A stretch of 64,000 nt of DNA, taken from contig JAHLKG010000007.1 of NCBI GenBank assembly GCA_025526995.1, forward strand, positions 372,001-436,000, read 5' to 3'. The notes beneath the pieces are model-generated. The model worked only from the letters and a program-made list of their open reading frames with translations, ran no database searches and was not told the DNA's origin. The position numbers and the translations under genes were made by a program. Positions within the stretch are counted from its first letter, which is position 1; the number at the start of each line of letters is the position of its first letter. Source of the stretch: Powellomyces hirtus. Lineage: Eukaryota; Chytridiomycota; Chytridiomycetes; Spizellomycetales; Powellomycetaceae. Positions 63,726 to 64,000 of this stretch are shown piece by piece.

Positions 63726-64000
63726 ATGGCCCACAACGGCAAGCCGAACAATCACATCACAATGCAGGTTGCCCAACCGGGCAGTAGTAGCAACCCAAAC
63801 TACATGTCCACTCCACACACTGCTGGGCAGTCGGAGCCGGACAGCACCTCGTCCAATATGCCACTATCGAGAGACTCTCGAAACCTGCCTCACCGCGCGT
63901 CCAACACCAGCACGGAAATCGGGCACGACGAGACCAACCAGTCGTTCCCGCCTCTTTCCGCGGGCGGCAAACCGGCGGCCAAAAGCAGGCTCAGGCGGGG
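63726..64000 (+). CDS. 5' end of an unidentified gene (cut by window end)
   Basis: An ATG at 63726 (AGCATGGCC) opens a frame that runs to the window end: 91 residues starting MAHNGKPNNHITMQVAQPGS. The visible part is disordered, rich in Ser, Asn, Thr and Pro, ending in a basic AKSRLRR. It is preceded by a TATA box at 63659. No domain is visible. Disordered N-termini like this are common in fungal regulators, but no function can be given. Confidence 0.5.
   Translation, partial: MAHNGKPNNHITMQVAQPGSSSNPNYMSTPHTAGQSEPDSTSSNMPLSRDSRNLPHRASNTSTEIGHDETNQSFPPLSAGGKPAAKSRLRR

Overview
The window is about 64 kb of a nuclear eukaryotic genome, almost certainly a fungus. Short spliceosomal introns (about 47-80 nt, a few longer) have GT..AG ends. 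The host genes include fungal hallmarks: an APSES/KilA-N ankyrin cell-cycle factor, an RTC4-like domain protein and a CSC1/RSN1-type DUF221 channel. No mitochondrial or bacterial features were seen, and the phylum cannot be fixed from the sequence.

Positions 1-36200 are repeat-dominated. Positions 1-19668 hold a head-to-tail array of one Ty1/copia family (family A). Internal regions 1, 3 and 4 are separated by single shared 480-500 bp LTRs. A complete copy, A2 (4698-10036), is nested in the primer-binding site of A3 with the 5-bp duplication ATGAG. Another complete copy, A5 (20421-25738, minus strand), is nested in the 3' LTR of an older, broken copia element, family B (20329-30625), with the duplication CACTA. 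A fragment of a third copia family follows (30640-31560), then a tRNA-like repeat, a decayed SANT/trihelix-like transposon ORF and a complete Tc1-type DD34E transposon (33660-36192). That transposon has 31-bp terminal repeats, a frameshifted transposase and an internal array of 170-bp repeats.

Positions 36600-59300 are gene-dense. In order they hold a CSC1/TMEM63-like channel (+), a long imperfect palindrome at its 3' end, a 67-aa gene behind a strong-looking promoter (+), an RTC4-like domain gene (+), a SNF2-RING ATPase with SUMO-interacting-like motifs (-), an F-box/Cys-rich gene (+), an MBF-type APSES transcription factor (-) and a triple CCHC zinc-knuckle protein (-). Gene models were built by hand from splice sites, and every multi-exon model closes in frame.

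Positions 59300-64000 are gene-poor. They hold a CCAAT/TATA promoter leading into a possible multi-intron transcript without a long ORF, whose intron-like units look duplicated. Two tRNA-related SINE-like repeats, a tandem array with a period near 297 bp and the 5' end of one more gene (from 63726) follow.

The strongest candidates for something new are the shared-LTR copia array, whose LTRs carry GAA boxes at exact 10-bp spacing (the geometry of step-type heat-shock elements), the satellite-bearing Tc1 element, the 67-aa orphan gene, and the duplicated-intron transcription unit.
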